64,000 bases of DNA from Hyphomicrobiales bacterium (GCA_900473185.1 UCKU01000008.1:186001-250000); one strand, 5' to 3'. Positions 9,178 to 18,839 are shown, counted from the first letter of the stretch. Notes: generated from the letters alone by a model not told the origin. Made by a program: numbers and translations.

Positions 9178-10509
9178 GTGACATTCCAGGGGGATTTTCA
9201 GCGGGAGAATGCAGGTCCTCGGTTTGGAGGAATCCGCATACTTCTGGTTGAAGATTCCCGGATGTTTTCCGCCGTGCTCTGCCATAGGTTCCAGACCGAG
9301 CTCAACCTCAGCGTTGTCTGCTGTTCCTCGCTGAAGGCGTTGCGCGAAGCGCTCTCGCAGGATGGCCACGGCTACAGCATGGCCGTCGTCGACCTGAACC
9401 TGCCGGATTCGCCCTATGGCGAGGCGCTCGACTGCACGATCGAGCACGATATTCCGGCCATCGTCTTTACCGCGACCTTCGATCTCAATATCCGCGCCCG
9501 CATCCTCGAGCGCAATGTCATAGACTATGTGCTGAAGGATAACGAATTCGCGCTCGACAATCTGGTCGCGACCGTGCGCCGGGCGATCATGAACCGCAGG
9601 ACGCGGGTGCTCGTCGTCGACGACGTTTCATCGGCGCGCCAGGTACTGGTCGATCTCCTGAAAGCGCAGCAATATATGGTCGTCGAAGCCAGTTCCGGGC
9701 TCGAGGCGATTGCGGCACTCGAGGCCTATAGTGATATCGAGCTCGTCGTCACCGATCACCACATGCCCGATATGAGCGGCTATGAGCTGACGCGGCGCAT
9801 CCGCCATCGGTTCGGCTCGGACAAGCTGCGCGTCATCGGTGTTTCCTCGTCGAACGACCGCATGCTCTCGGCAAGCTTCCTGAAGGCCGGCGCCAGCGAC
9901 TTCGTCTACCGGCCGTTCGTGGCCGAAGAGCTGCAATGCCGCATCGCCAACAATGTCGAGACGCTCACGCAGATGAAGCAGCTGCGCGCGGCCGCGGCCT
10001 GCGATTACCTGACCGGCCTCTATAACAGGCGCTATTTCTACGACAACGGCCCGAAGCTGGTGAATGAATGCCTGCGGCTGAAAATGTCGAGCGCGGTCGC
10101 CATTCTCGATATTGACCATTTCAAGCGCCTCAACGACACCTATGGCCATGAGATCGGCGACAAGGTGTTGAAGGCTGTCGCAGACAGGCTGCAGACGATC
10201 TTCGAAGGCAGCGACAATCTCCTCTCGCGCCTCGGCGGCGAGGAATTCGCCATTCTCTTCCCGCAGATGGATTCGCTGGCTGCCACCAAGCTCTGCGACG
10301 AGATCCGCTCGGATATTTCCCGCCTCAAGGTGACGGCCGACGATGAGGAACTGTCGGTGACGGTCTCGATCGGTGTTGCCGAGATCGCCGGCTACGAGAC
10401 CTTCGAGAACTATCTGAACGCGGCAGACCAGTTCCTCTACATGGCCAAGCACAAGGGGAGAAACCTTGTCTATTCCGACGCCAAGATGACGGAAGAGGCG
10501 GCGCAGTAA
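9178..10509 (+). CDS. Diguanylate cyclase with two receivers (PleD-like architecture)
   Basis: A 443-residue REC-REC-GGDEF protein expected to make cyclic di-GMP from two GTP when phosphorylated. Receiver 1 has D72 (VVDLNLPD) and K120. Receiver 2 has D193 (TDHHMPD) but Arg in place of Lys (VYRPF). The GGDEF domain (about 275-435) has an intact GGEEF (353-357) and DIDHFKRLND, so catalysis is likely. The product-inhibition RxxD motif normally just upstream is not present (EGSDN instead). The start is GTG with GGAGGGA at 9162-9168. The layout matches PleD, but orthology to PleD itself is not claimed. Confidence 0.9.
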   Translation: MTFQGDFQRENAGPRFGGIRILLVEDSRMFSAVLCHRFQTELNLSVVCCSSLKALREALSQDGHGYSMAVVDLNLPDSPYGEALDCTIEHDIPAIVFTATFDLNIRARILERNVIDYVLKDNEFALDNLVATVRRAIMNRRTRVLVVDDVSSARQVLVDLLKAQQYMVVEASSGLEAIAALEAYSDIELVVTDHHMPDMSGYELTRRIRHRFGSDKLRVIGVSSSNDRMLSASFLKAGASDFVYRPFVAEELQCRIANNVETLTQMKQLRAAAACDYLTGLYNRRYFYDNGPKLVNECLRLKMSSAVAILDIDHFKRLNDTYGHEIGDKVLKAVADRLQTIFEGSDNLLSRLGGEEFAILFPQMDSLAATKLCDEIRSDISRLKVTADDEELSVTVSIGVAEIAGYETFENYLNAADQFLYMAKHKGRNLVYSDAKMTEEAAQ

Positions 10510-10527
10510 GGCGCGCAATTCCACTCG

Positions 10528-10614
10528 CCGTCATCCTCGGGCTTGTCCCTGACATCTGCTACGTTCCAAAAACGCGACGACAGCAGATGCTCGGGACAGG
10601 CCCTAGCATGACGG
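10528..10614. repeat. Imperfect inverted repeat, intergenic palindromic element
   Basis: Arms of 33 bases (10528-10560 and 10582-10614) are reverse complements except at six positions, with a 21-base loop. The left arm opens with CCGTCATCCTCGGGCTTGTC. The form is that of the dispersed palindromic elements found between rhizobial genes. Only one copy is in this window. Confidence 0.7.
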
Positions 10615-10641
10615 AGGAGAGGGTGTGCCCTCGCAAATCAA

Positions 10642-10665
10642 AAAGGCGGCCACTGAGCCGCCTTT
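10642..10665. terminator. Bidirectional terminator between convergent genes
   Basis: AAAGGCGGC (10642-10650) pairs with GCCGCCTTT (10657-10665) around CACTGA. There is a T tract on both strands. It can end the diguanylate cyclase transcript on the plus strand and the GlxA-family gene on the minus strand. Confidence 0.85.
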
Positions 10666-10695
10666 CTTGTCCATTGGGGTGCCCGTCGTTGTGGC

Positions 10696-11730
10696 TCAGG
10701 CCGCAACTGCCTGCTGGCGGGCGGTGGCCATGGTCATCTTGCGATCGGCGCGCTCCTGCTGCGGTGAGCGCTGGTAGAGTTCGCGATAACACTTGGAAAA
10801 ATGCGAGGCGGAGACGAAGCCGCAGGCGACGGCGACTTCGACGACTGGCATGGAAGACTGCACCAGCAGGTGACGAGCGCGATCGAGACGGATTTCGAGA
10901 TAGTAGCGGGCAGGGGATCTACCCATTTCCTGGCGGAAGAGGCGTTCGATCTGGCGGCGCGACAGGCCGGCACCCTCGGCGATTTCGAGCAGCGACAACG
11001 GCTCGGCGAGATTGCCTTCCATCAGTTCGATAATCGACAGCACCTTGGCATTCTGGACGCCGAGACGGGCGCGCAGCGGCAGGCGCTGGCGGTCATGCGG
11101 GTTGCGCACGCGGTCGGTCAGGTGCTGCTCGCAGATGCGGTTGACGAGGCTTTCGCCAAAATCCTCGCCGACGAGGTTCAGCATCATGTCGAGCGAGGCC
11201 GTGCCGCCGGCGCAGGTGTAAAGATTGTTGTCGATCTCGTAGAGGTCGGCATAGACCTCGGCCTGTGGGAAAGCCTCGGAGAAGCCCGGCAGATTTTCCC
11301 AATGGATCGCGCAGCGCTTGCCGTTCAGGAGACCTGCCTGGGCAAGCACATGCGCGCCCGTACAGAGCGAACCGACGGCGACGCCGCGATTATAGGATTC
11401 GCGCAGCCAGGCATTGACGGATTTATTGTTGAAGGTCTCGACATCGATGCCGGAACAGACGAGCACCATGCCCGGCCGGTTTTCGCCACCGAGATGGCGG
11501 CGCTCTTCGGCGAGCGACGAATTGGCCTCCACGCCGATGCCGCAGGAGGAATAAACTTTTTCGCCGTCGACCGAGCTCAGGCGCCACGTATAGGCCGGAT
11601 AGCCAAGCATGCGGTTTGCGATCCGCAGAGTATCCACCGCCGCCGCGAAGGGCAGCATGGTGAATTGCGGAACCATGAAGAAGACTACGGAACGTTTCTT
11701 GAGCTGCATCTTGTTCATTGGAAAATCCAT
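10696..11730 (-). CDS. GlxA-family transcriptional regulator (DJ-1/PfpI-like domain + AraC HTH)
   Basis: Residues about 10-180 form a DJ-1/PfpI (glutamine amidotransferase-like) sensor with GSLCTGAHVLAQAG around the nucleophile elbow. Residues about 225-325 are an AraC-type double helix-turn-helix (PLSLLEIAEGAGLSRRQIER and FVSASHFSKCYRELYQRSP). Relatives include the betaine/dimethylglycine activator GbdR and arginine activator ArgR of Pseudomonas, so control of a nitrogenous osmolyte pathway is possible. The dimethylglycine dehydrogenase-like gene is 2.7 kb away. The start is uncertain: in-frame ATGs exist at 11799, 11748, 11730 and 11718, none with a strong ribosome site. ATG 11730 (MDFPMNKMQ) is my choice. 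Confidence 0.85.
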   Translation of the reverse strand: MDFPMNKMQLKKRSVVFFMVPQFTMLPFAAAVDTLRIANRMLGYPAYTWRLSSVDGEKVYSSCGIGVEANSSLAEERRHLGGENRPGMVLVCSGIDVETFNNKSVNAWLRESYNRGVAVGSLCTGAHVLAQAGLLNGKRCAIHWENLPGFSEAFPQAEVYADLYEIDNNLYTCAGGTASLDMMLNLVGEDFGESLVNRICEQHLTDRVRNPHDRQRLPLRARLGVQNAKVLSIIELMEGNLAEPLSLLEIAEGAGLSRRQIERLFRQEMGRSPARYYLEIRLDRARHLLVQSSMPVVEVAVACGFVSASHFSKCYRELYQRSPQQERADRKMTMATARQQAVAA

Positions 11731-11930
11731 GCTCGAGGGCGACTGCATATTGGTCGCGTGGAATGCGTCGTTCCGATGTTCCAAAAGCGACACTGGCATG
11801 GATAAATGCGGCTAGGAAGAGCAAATCTGCGACATGATCGGTGATTTGCGGCGCGAGCGAAGCAAAAGGCGTCGCTGTGGGGGCGTAGTCCTGTGAAATT
11901 CACCAGGGAAAAGGCAGGCGGCGGATATGA

Positions 11931-11964
11931 AAAAGGCGGTGCTGCTTGGGACAGGCACCGCCTC
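11931..11964 (-). terminator. Rho-independent terminator (minus strand)
   Basis: Read on the minus strand, GGCGGTGC (11962-11955) pairs with GCACCGCC (11942-11935) around a 12-base loop and is followed by a T tract (11934-11930). It is placed to end the small DUF1127-like gene that stops at 12021. Confidence 0.85.
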
Positions 11965-12020
11965 TAGCTTGGGAGGTATGTCGCATTCATTGCATGGTAT
12001 TGCATTCATGAGCCCTGTCG

Positions 12021-12224
12021 TTAGTGAGCTCTGTCCTTGCCGGTCTCATCGGCGCTCGGCCAGCCGATATCCTTGCGGATGTCGAAAGGCATGGATTCGA
12101 TCTGGCGTTCCGTCTGCCACCGGCGCCATGCGCGCACGAGCTTGTCGGCATAGGAGCCGAGCGAGGAATGTCTGCCATAGGACGACAGGCCCTTGCCGCC
12201 ATCTCTGTAGGTCATCGAGGTCAT
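12021..12224 (-). CDS. DUF1127-like small protein
   Basis: A 67-residue basic protein. The C-terminal half, with RAWRRWQTERQIESMPFDIR followed by KDIGW, matches the DUF1127 (YjiS-like) pattern of a basic amphipathic helix then a conserved D-I-G. Some alphaproteobacterial members bind RNA or affect phosphate and stress physiology; this one cannot be assigned. ATG 12224 is chosen over an upstream ATG because AAGGAAAGGAAA precedes it. A terminator follows at 11931-11964. Confidence 0.75.
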   Translation of the reverse strand: MTSMTYRDGGKGLSSYGRHSSLGSYADKLVRAWRRWQTERQIESMPFDIRKDIGWPSADETGKDRAH

Positions 12225-12340
12225 TGTCGTTTCCTTTCCTTGCGAGATACGGGATTGCCGTATCCTTGAAGTGAAATATGCGCTTGCGGCACTCATCATT
12301 CAAACGAATAGATTTCATGGGTACCATAAGCGATTTTGAA

Positions 12341-12508
12341 CTATCGCTGCTGCTCGTCCAGTGCGGGCAGGGCGCAGATATCGGCCGCAAGATGCGGCGG
12401 ATAATGCTTCATTTCCTGCCTGATCCGTTCGCGTACCGCCACCCGAAACATGCGCGCGCGAAACGCGAAGAAAGCCTGGAGGATGTTGAAGCCTAATGTC
12501 TGCGACAT
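12341..12508 (-). CDS. Small basic hypothetical protein
   Basis: A 55-residue protein beginning MSQTLGFNILQAFFAFRARM, with an amphipathic basic N-terminal half and the ending PPHLAADICALPALDEQQR. The start at 12508 is supported by a strong AAAAGGAGG ribosome site 6 bases upstream, which favours a real gene despite the small size. The ending loosely resembles the D-I-x-L part of DUF1127 proteins. It lies upstream of, and in line with, the DUF1127-like gene at 12021-12224, so the two may be co-transcribed. Confidence 0.65.
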   Translation of the reverse strand: MSQTLGFNILQAFFAFRARMFRVAVRERIRQEMKHYPPHLAADICALPALDEQQR

Positions 12509-12723
12509 GATCGGCCTCCTTTTCTTCAGCCTCATCGTCACAACTAAAATATAGGTGCTGCGGCTGGTTCAAACAAATGAAATGAACTGGGCCTTAGGTT
12601 CAGAGAAATTGAAAGATGAGGGCGCGCGTAGAATGGCTGTGACGGGCTGCCTTCGGCAGCGCTTCGAGCCTGTCGGGCGATACATAAACGGGTGGACGGC
12701 GGGGACGATCCACGCAGAAGCGG

Positions 12724-14625
12724 TCAGATGACCATCTGCTCTCCGAGCTCCACAACGCGGTTACTGGGGAGCTGGAAATAGTCCGAAGGGTCAATGGCGA
12801 AGCCGGCCATAGCGATGAAGAGGCGGTCCTGCCAAGCCGGAAGGCCGGTATTCGGATCGCCGACGAGCTTGCGCCTGCCGACGTAGAACGAGGTCGACAT
12901 GATCTCGAAATCGAAGCCCGCCTTGCGGCAGAGCGGCAGGGCCTTGGAGACGTCCTGATCCTCCATGAAGCCGAACAGGAGCTGTATCTTGATGAAGCGC
13001 TCCGACAGCTTTTCGATCGTCACCCGGTCCGTTTCGGGCACATAGGGGCGCGGGGCGGTCTTCACATTGAGGATGACGTTGCGGGCGTGAAGAACGCGAT
13101 TGTGCTTCAGATTGTGCAGGAGTACGCCGGGCGTCATGTCGGGGAGGCTGGTCAGGAAGATCGCGGTGCCAGGGACCTGGGCGGGAGCGTGATCCGACTT
13201 TCGTTCGATCGACGCCAGAAACTGCGTCAGGGGTACGTCGTTGCTGGCGGATTTCTGGCGTACCAGCAGCGTTCCCTTCTTCCAGGTCCACATCATCACC
13301 ATCAGCGCGCCGGCGATCAGGACCGGGACATAGCCGCCGTCGTGGATCTTCAGGAGGTTCGCGCCCAAGAAGATGCTTTCAAGCACGAGAAGCGGCAAGA
13401 GTGCCGCCAGTGCCGTGAGCACGTTCCATCCCCAGACGACGCGGAGAAACTGGAAGGACAGGATCGTCGTTACCACCATCGCGCCCGTGACCGAAATTCC
13501 ATAGGCCGTGGCAAGGGCTTCGGAGGAGCCGAATGCAAAGATCAGGGCAAGCACGCCAATGAGAAGCGCCATGTTGACGGCCGGGACATAAATCTGGCCG
13601 GTGTTGGAAGCTGAGGTGAAGCAGATCTCCAGCCGCGGAAGGAAGCCGAGATGGATTGCCTGACGGGCAAGCGAGAACGCCCCGGTGATGACCGCTTGGC
13701 TGGCGATGATGGTGGCTGCGGTGGCAAGAATGACCACCGGAAGGATCGCCCATTCCGGAAACATCAGGAAGAACGGATCGGACGCAGCCTGCGGGTTGGC
13801 AAGCACAAGCGCGCCCTGACCGAGATAGTTCAGAAGGAGGGATGGGAAGACCACTGCGAACCAGGCGACCTGGATCGGCTTCCTGCCAAAATGACCGAGG
13901 TCGGCATAGAGGGCCTCAGCGCCCGTCACGGTCAGGAAGACGGCGCCGAGGACCACGAGGCCAATGAGGCCCGCATGGGTGATGAAGTCGAAGGCGTAGA
14001 GCGGATTGAGCGCTGCGAAGATCGCGGGATCGTCGGCGATGTGGGCGAGTCCGCCAAGGCCCATCACGAGAAACCACAGCAGCGTTATCGGGCCGAAGAG
14101 TTTCGACACGGACGCGGTGCCGACCGACTGGACGAAAAACAGGAGCAGCATGATCACGATGGCGATCGGCAGGACATAGGGCGTGAAGACCGGCGTTACG
14201 AGCTTCAGCCCTTCGAGCGCCGACAGCACCGACAAGGCAGGCGTGATCATCGCGTCGCCGATGAAGAGCGCAGCACCGATGATGCCTGCGAAGAAGAAGA
14301 TGGTCGCGTGCCGGCTGGTCTTCTTCATGAGAAGGGCCAGCAGGGAAAGGGTGCCGCCTTCGCCTTCGTTATCCGCTCTCAGAAGAAACAGCACGTATTT
14401 GAATGTGACGATGATCGTCAGCGTCCAGATCATCAGCGAGATCAGCCCGATGACCTCGTTTGGGGTGACGCCGTCATGGGTGAAGGGCCGAAGCGCTTCG
14501 CGGAAGGCATAGAGCGGGCTCGTTCCGATATCGCCATAGACCACTCCGATCGCCCCGAGCAGGAGGGCCGCAAACTTTTGCTGGCCTGCATGAGACCGGT
14601 CTGCGTCGTGGGTGGTGGCGGACAT
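12724..14625 (-). CDS. kup: Low-affinity potassium transporter Kup
   Basis: A 633-residue inner-membrane protein of the Kup/HAK family, which takes up K+ with protons. The family signature [19 protein letters not shown] lies near residue 30. About twelve hydrophobic helices fill residues 20-455, and a cytoplasmic tail of about 180 residues follows, as usual for Kup. ATG 14625 is preferred to ATG 14631: AGGGA abuts the first ATG but lies 6 bases before the second. No terminator with a T run was seen downstream; only a short GCTGCC/GGCAGC hairpin at 12646-12660. Confidence 0.93.
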   Translation of the reverse strand: MSATTHDADRSHAGQQKFAALLLGAIGVVYGDIGTSPLYAFREALRPFTHDGVTPNEVIGLISLMIWTLTIIVTFKYVLFLLRADNEGEGGTLSLLALLMKKTSRHATIFFFAGIIGAALFIGDAMITPALSVLSALEGLKLVTPVFTPYVLPIAIVIMLLLFFVQSVGTASVSKLFGPITLLWFLVMGLGGLAHIADDPAIFAALNPLYAFDFITHAGLIGLVVLGAVFLTVTGAEALYADLGHFGRKPIQVAWFAVVFPSLLLNYLGQGALVLANPQAASDPFFLMFPEWAILPVVILATAATIIASQAVITGAFSLARQAIHLGFLPRLEICFTSASNTGQIYVPAVNMALLIGVLALIFAFGSSEALATAYGISVTGAMVVTTILSFQFLRVVWGWNVLTALAALLPLLVLESIFLGANLLKIHDGGYVPVLIAGALMVMMWTWKKGTLLVRQKSASNDVPLTQFLASIERKSDHAPAQVPGTAIFLTSLPDMTPGVLLHNLKHNRVLHARNVILNVKTAPRPYVPETDRVTIEKLSERFIKIQLLFGFMEDQDVSKALPLCRKAGFDFEIMSTSFYVGRRKLVGDPNTGLPAWQDRLFIAMAGFAIDPSDYFQLPSNRVVELGEQMVI

Positions 14626-14751
14626 GGACATTCCCTGATTGTCGTTTGGAATTAAGGATATAGGGCTCAAGCCTGAGAATGGCACGTCTTGCAGCGAGCA
14701 GAGTGCGCAAGGGCCGTCAGGCCGCTCGCATCCCGGCCCTGATCGTACCGA

Positions 14752-16056
14752 TCAGTTCTCCGCCCGTGCCTCGTCTTTCGTCAGCGCGCTGACGAGGAGC
14801 TTGTCGACGCGCCGCCCGTCGAGGTCGATCACCTCGAATTTCCAGTCGTTCTTGATGAAGGTCTCCCCAAGCTCGGGCAGGTGCTTCAGTTCTTCCAGAA
14901 CGAGACCGGCGACGGTCTGATATTCGACGTCTTCATCAACGGGGAAGTTCATGAATTCCGAAAACTCGTCGATCGGCGTCCATCCGGAAACCAGGTAGGA
15001 GCCATCCTCTCGCCGCTTGATCGCCGGTTCTTCGCCGGAGGCCGCGTCGCCGAAGACGCCCATGATCGATTCGAGGATGTCGCCCGAGGTGATCACACCT
15101 TCGAAATGGCCGTATTCGTCAAAAACCAGAACCATATGCTGCGACGACTTGCGGATGGATTCGATCACCGAGGAGGCAGGAGCGAGGTCCGAGATGATCG
15201 GAACATCGTGTACCAGCGTCATGATGTCGACCGTCCGGTTGGCCTCAAGGGCATCGTAGTAATCCTTGACGGCGAGAACGCCGAGAACCTCGTCGGAGCT
15301 GCCCTTGCGGGCCGGCAGTCGCGTTCGCGACGTCGACTGGATGGTCTTGCGGATCTCCTCGGCGGAATCTTCGATATCGACCAGCTCGACGTCGCGCCGC
15401 GGCGTCATGAGCGCGCGCGCCGTTCTGTCGGCAAGACGCATGACGCCGGTGATCATGGCGGATTCCCCGCTCTCGATCACGCCGGCACTCTGGGCTTCGG
15501 CGAGAACCGTCTTGATCTCCTCGTCGGTGACGCCATCGGCGTTCTTTCCGGACTGGCCGAGCAGGGCGAGGACGAGCTTGCCCGAGCCGTCGAGCAGCCA
15601 GACGAGCGGCAGAGCCGCCTTCGACAGGTAGGTCATCGTCGGAGCGACCCTGGCGGCGACGGCTTCCGGCGCGCGAAGAGCCACCTGCTTGGGCACTAGC
15701 TCGCCGATAATGAGGGAGAGATAGGTGATCGCCACGACGACCGTACCGACGCCAAGCCCGTCTGCCCAGGCATCGGGAAGTCCCTGCGCCAGCAGCCAGG
15801 TGGAGAATCGCGCGCCGAGCGTCGCACCCGAGAAGGCACCCGACAGCACGCCGACGAGGGTGATTCCGATCTGAACCGTCGACAGGAAACGGCCGGGATC
15901 CTCCGCGAGCCGCAGAGCCAGTCTCGCTCCCCTGCTTCCCTGATCTGCCATAACCCTGAGGCGTGCCGGGCGGGCGGAGACGATTGCGAGCTCCGACATC
16001 GCCAGGACGCCGTTGAGAATGGTGAGGAGGATGACGATGGCTATTTCGGTATACAA
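14752..16056 (-). CDS. CNNM/CorC-HlyC family membrane protein with CBS domains
   Basis: A 434-residue protein with an N-terminal DUF21 membrane domain (about 1-190, four hydrophobic segments; LSLIIGELVPKQVAL is typical). A CBS pair spans about 205-335 (MTPRRDVELVDI; VFDEYGHFEGVITSGDILE). The C-terminal CorC_HlyC domain covers about 345-430. Relatives are called hemolysins for historical reasons, but CNNM/CorC proteins are linked to Mg2+ efflux or homeostasis. It is transcribed in the direction of kup, 127 bases upstream of it, and could share ion-homeostasis control. Confidence 0.88.
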   Translation of the reverse strand: MYTEIAIVILLTILNGVLAMSELAIVSARPARLRVMADQGSRGARLALRLAEDPGRFLSTVQIGITLVGVLSGAFSGATLGARFSTWLLAQGLPDAWADGLGVGTVVVAITYLSLIIGELVPKQVALRAPEAVAARVAPTMTYLSKAALPLVWLLDGSGKLVLALLGQSGKNADGVTDEEIKTVLAEAQSAGVIESGESAMITGVMRLADRTARALMTPRRDVELVDIEDSAEEIRKTIQSTSRTRLPARKGSSDEVLGVLAVKDYYDALEANRTVDIMTLVHDVPIISDLAPASSVIESIRKSSQHMVLVFDEYGHFEGVITSGDILESIMGVFGDAASGEEPAIKRREDGSYLVSGWTPIDEFSEFMNFPVDEDVEYQTVAGLVLEELKHLPELGETFIKNDWKFEVIDLDGRRVDKLLVSALTKDEARAEN

Positions 16057-16345
16057 ACTTTGGCCTGTTTCGATGACAATGATCCGTCGAAACTATGCGA
16101 TCTCGCCTCGCTTTGCGAGGGTTCCCGTCAAAGATCATGGCGCTTGGCAAGATAATTATGGCGGGACTTCTCGCAGCCAGCGCAACTGGAGAGCCGCAAG
16201 ACGGCATCTCCTTGAAACGGCGCCTCATATAGTCCGCAGCTCATAAACCCCCTCTTAAGGATCTATTGACCATAATGAAGGCTTAACGCCGCCCACGTGT
16301 GCGGTGCCTGTGATGTTTTCGTGTCTCGCACCAAGGACGAAGTCT

Positions 16346-17752
16346 GTGTCCCTTCATCAAGCCATCGCCGCCATTCCGACGACCGCGTCTGCGTGGTTTC
16401 TGTCTGTCGTCGCCCATCGCATGGCGATCGTTGCGGCCTTCGTTTTTGCTGTCATGGCCGGATCGGGCGAGGCAGCGGCCGAGGACCGGGCGCTGAAGCT
16501 CTACTTCACGCATACGGGCGAGCGGGCGACGATCGTTTTCAAGCGCAACGGCAAGTACGACCAGCGCGGCCTCAACCAGATCAACCGTTTTCTGCGCGAC
16601 TGGCGCCGTAACGAGCCGGCGAAGATGGACCCGCGGCTGCTCGATCTCGTATGGGAGGTCTATCGCAAGAGCGGGGCGAAGGAGGTGATCCACGTCGTTT
16701 CCGCCTATCGCTCGCCGGCCACCAACAACATGCTGCGCAACCGTTCGCGCAATACCGGTGTCGCCAAACGCAGCCAGCACATGCTCGGCAAGGCGATGGA
16801 TTTCTATATTCCGGGCGTCAAGCTTGCGACATTGCGCGCGCTTGCCATGCAGATGCAGGTCGGCGGCGTCGGTTATTACCCGACATCGGGCTCACCCTTC
16901 GTGCATCTCGATGTCGGCAATGTGCGCGCCTGGCCGCGTATGTCTCGCCAGGAGCTGGCACGGCTGTTCCCTGACGGTCGCACGATCCACCTGCCGGCGG
17001 ATGGTCGGCCGCTGCCGGGCTATCAGGTGGCGCTTGCCGAGCGCAAGAAGGGTATCCGCTCTGCACCGATCGAGATTGCCGCAAGCGAGGATGAGGATGA
17101 CGATGCGCCCGTAACGCCAAAGGCAGCGGCACCGATCCTGCTGACGGCACGCGCAGCCGCACCTGTGAAGGCACCTGATCCCGTCGTGACCGGAAGCCTT
17201 GTCACCGCCATGCTGCCGACGCCGCAGAAGCGGGGCGAGATCGGATTGGCGCCGCAGCTTGCCAAGCCCGAGGACAAGGCGGTTGCCGACCGGGCCTTTG
17301 CCGATCTTGCCTCACTGACCGTTCCGCTGCCGGTGCTGCGGCCTGTTGAAATCGAGGCCGTGGAAAGCGAGACGCCCGCACCTGTGCCCGCGGTTGCACC
17401 GGTGCTGGCATCCGTCCAGCCGGCCCCGGCCGATTTCACGCGCTTCGTCGTCGGTCGCAAGCCTGCCAATACTTCAGGTATCGCCGACCGGCTGACCCAT
17501 CCCGCACCGACGGCCGAGCAAATAGCGGTGTTGCCGGTCTCCGCCTCGGAGCATGTCTCGGGTGGCGTCGGCGAGATGTCCGCACGAGCGCTGATTGCCT
17601 GGGCAGTGCGGTCGCCGGAAACGTCAGTTGAACTCACGGCGCCTGCCATGATCGGCAACACCTATCCGAAGGGTGTCGGCGAGGGCAGGGCGGTTGCTTC
17701 AGGTGCGGCTGGAACCAGCTTCAAGACCAGCCGTTTCGGCACTGAGGGCTGA
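16346..17752 (+). CDS. DUF882 / YcbK-like murein peptidase, exported
   Basis: Residues about 50-220 carry a DUF882 (M15-like) peptidase domain with the zinc-site motifs SQHMLGKAMDF (HxxGxAxD) and PFVHLDVG. The homologue MepK (YcbK) cuts 3-3 peptidoglycan crosslinks in E. coli. A hydrophobic segment AIVAAFVFAVMAGSGEAAA near residue 30 should direct export. The C-terminal half (about 240-468) is low-complexity Ala/Pro-rich and unrecognised. GTG 16346 is chosen because AAGGA lies 8 bases upstream; the frame is open from GTG 16304 and ATG 16313. Confidence 0.82.
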   Translation: MSLHQAIAAIPTTASAWFLSVVAHRMAIVAAFVFAVMAGSGEAAAEDRALKLYFTHTGERATIVFKRNGKYDQRGLNQINRFLRDWRRNEPAKMDPRLLDLVWEVYRKSGAKEVIHVVSAYRSPATNNMLRNRSRNTGVAKRSQHMLGKAMDFYIPGVKLATLRALAMQMQVGGVGYYPTSGSPFVHLDVGNVRAWPRMSRQELARLFPDGRTIHLPADGRPLPGYQVALAERKKGIRSAPIEIAASEDEDDDAPVTPKAAAPILLTARAAAPVKAPDPVVTGSLVTAMLPTPQKRGEIGLAPQLAKPEDKAVADRAFADLASLTVPLPVLRPVEIEAVESETPAPVPAVAPVLASVQPAPADFTRFVVGRKPANTSGIADRLTHPAPTAEQIAVLPVSASEHVSGGVGEMSARALIAWAVRSPETSVELTAPAMIGNTYPKGVGEGRAVASGAAGTSFKTSRFGTEG

Positions 17753-17797
17753 ACTCAAATAGGCGCGATGGTGGTCGCCCTACAGAAATAAGGGGCA

Positions 17798-17839
17798 GAT
17801 TGACTTTCAATCAAATGGAATGATAATCCTTGGTCATTC
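17798..17839. promoter_or_regulatory. Two inverted repeats upstream of the LysR gene (candidate operator)
   Basis: GATTGA (17798-17803) mirrors TCAATC (17807-17812) around CTT. GAATGA (17818-17823) mirrors TCATTC (17834-17839) with a 10-base spacer. They end 22 bases before the proposed LysR start, where a LysR regulator commonly controls itself. That a LysR protein binds here is inference. Confidence 0.45.
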
Positions 17840-17861
17840 AGAAAAATTGAAAGATGTGACG

Positions 17862-18761
17862 ATGACAATCCCGTTTCGCCGTCCCATTCCTCTGCTCGAC
17901 AATGACGTGCTGCGCACCTTCGTGGCCATTGCAGAGACCGGTAATTTTTCGACTGCAGCCGAGACCGTGTTCCGCACGCCGTCGGCCGTTTCCATGCAGA
18001 TCAAGAAGCTCGAAGAGCAACTTGGCGTGACGCTGTTTCGCCGCGATGCGCGCTCGGTGACGCTGACGCAGCATGGTGAAATGCTGCTGTCTTATGCACG
18101 CAACATCCTGGCGCTTTCCAACGAGGCGGTGTCGCGCTTCATCATGCCCGAGCTCAGCGGCGTGGTGCGGCTCGGCGCGCCCGAGGATATCGGCGAGCGG
18201 CTGCTGCCGCAGATCCTGAAGAGCTTTGCGCAGATCTATCCGGGCATCATGGTCGATGTGACGATCGACATGAGCATCGGCCTGAAGAAGCGGATGGAGG
18301 AACAGCGCCTCGATCTCGCGCTCATCAACTGTGCCACGAGGCCTTTCCCCACCAATGGCGAAGTCGTTTATCGCGAACGGCTCGTTTGGGCCGGCGCCAA
18401 ATGCGGCTCTGCGCATCGGCGCGATCCGCTGCCGATCTCGATCTGGGAAGACGGTTGCATCTGGCGGCAGGAGGCGATCACCCAGCTCGAACGCAACAAG
18501 CGGCCCTATCGCGTCGCTTATCTCAGCGCCCACACGATGGCGCAACGCGCCGCCGTGGTCTCCGACCTCGCCATTGCGCCGCTGCCGCTCTCTTATGTCA
18601 GTGAGGACATGGGGATACTTGGTATCCAGGAAGGGCTGCCGGAATTGGGTTCTTTCGATATCCAGCTGCTCACGGCATCGCAGATGACGGGGCCGATCGA
18701 GACGGTGGCCGACAGCATCCGCGCATCCTTCGCCGAAAGGTCGAAAGCGGCGGCTGCCTGA
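17862..18761 (+). CDS. LysR-family transcriptional regulator
   Basis: A 299-residue regulator with an N-terminal winged helix-turn-helix (about 10-70: LRTFVAIAETGNFSTAAETV, then PSAVSMQIKKLEEQLGVTLF) and a periplasmic-binding-like effector domain (about 95-290). The effector is unknown. ATG 17862 is used rather than ATG 17820, which falls inside the upstream inverted repeat and would add an atypical 14-residue extension. The gene for a binding-protein-like domain follows in the same direction after 78 bases and is a candidate target. Confidence 0.88.
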   Translation: MTIPFRRPIPLLDNDVLRTFVAIAETGNFSTAAETVFRTPSAVSMQIKKLEEQLGVTLFRRDARSVTLTQHGEMLLSYARNILALSNEAVSRFIMPELSGVVRLGAPEDIGERLLPQILKSFAQIYPGIMVDVTIDMSIGLKKRMEEQRLDLALINCATRPFPTNGEVVYRERLVWAGAKCGSAHRRDPLPISIWEDGCIWRQEAITQLERNKRPYRVAYLSAHTMAQRAAVVSDLAIAPLPLSYVSEDMGILGIQEGLPELGSFDIQLLTASQMTGPIETVADSIRASFAERSKAAAA

Positions 18762-18839
18762 TTGACTCAGAGCGATACGGAATGATCGCGTAGACGCGGA
18801 ATGCAGGCTTAGATACCACCTTACAAGGAAGGTCAGGCC

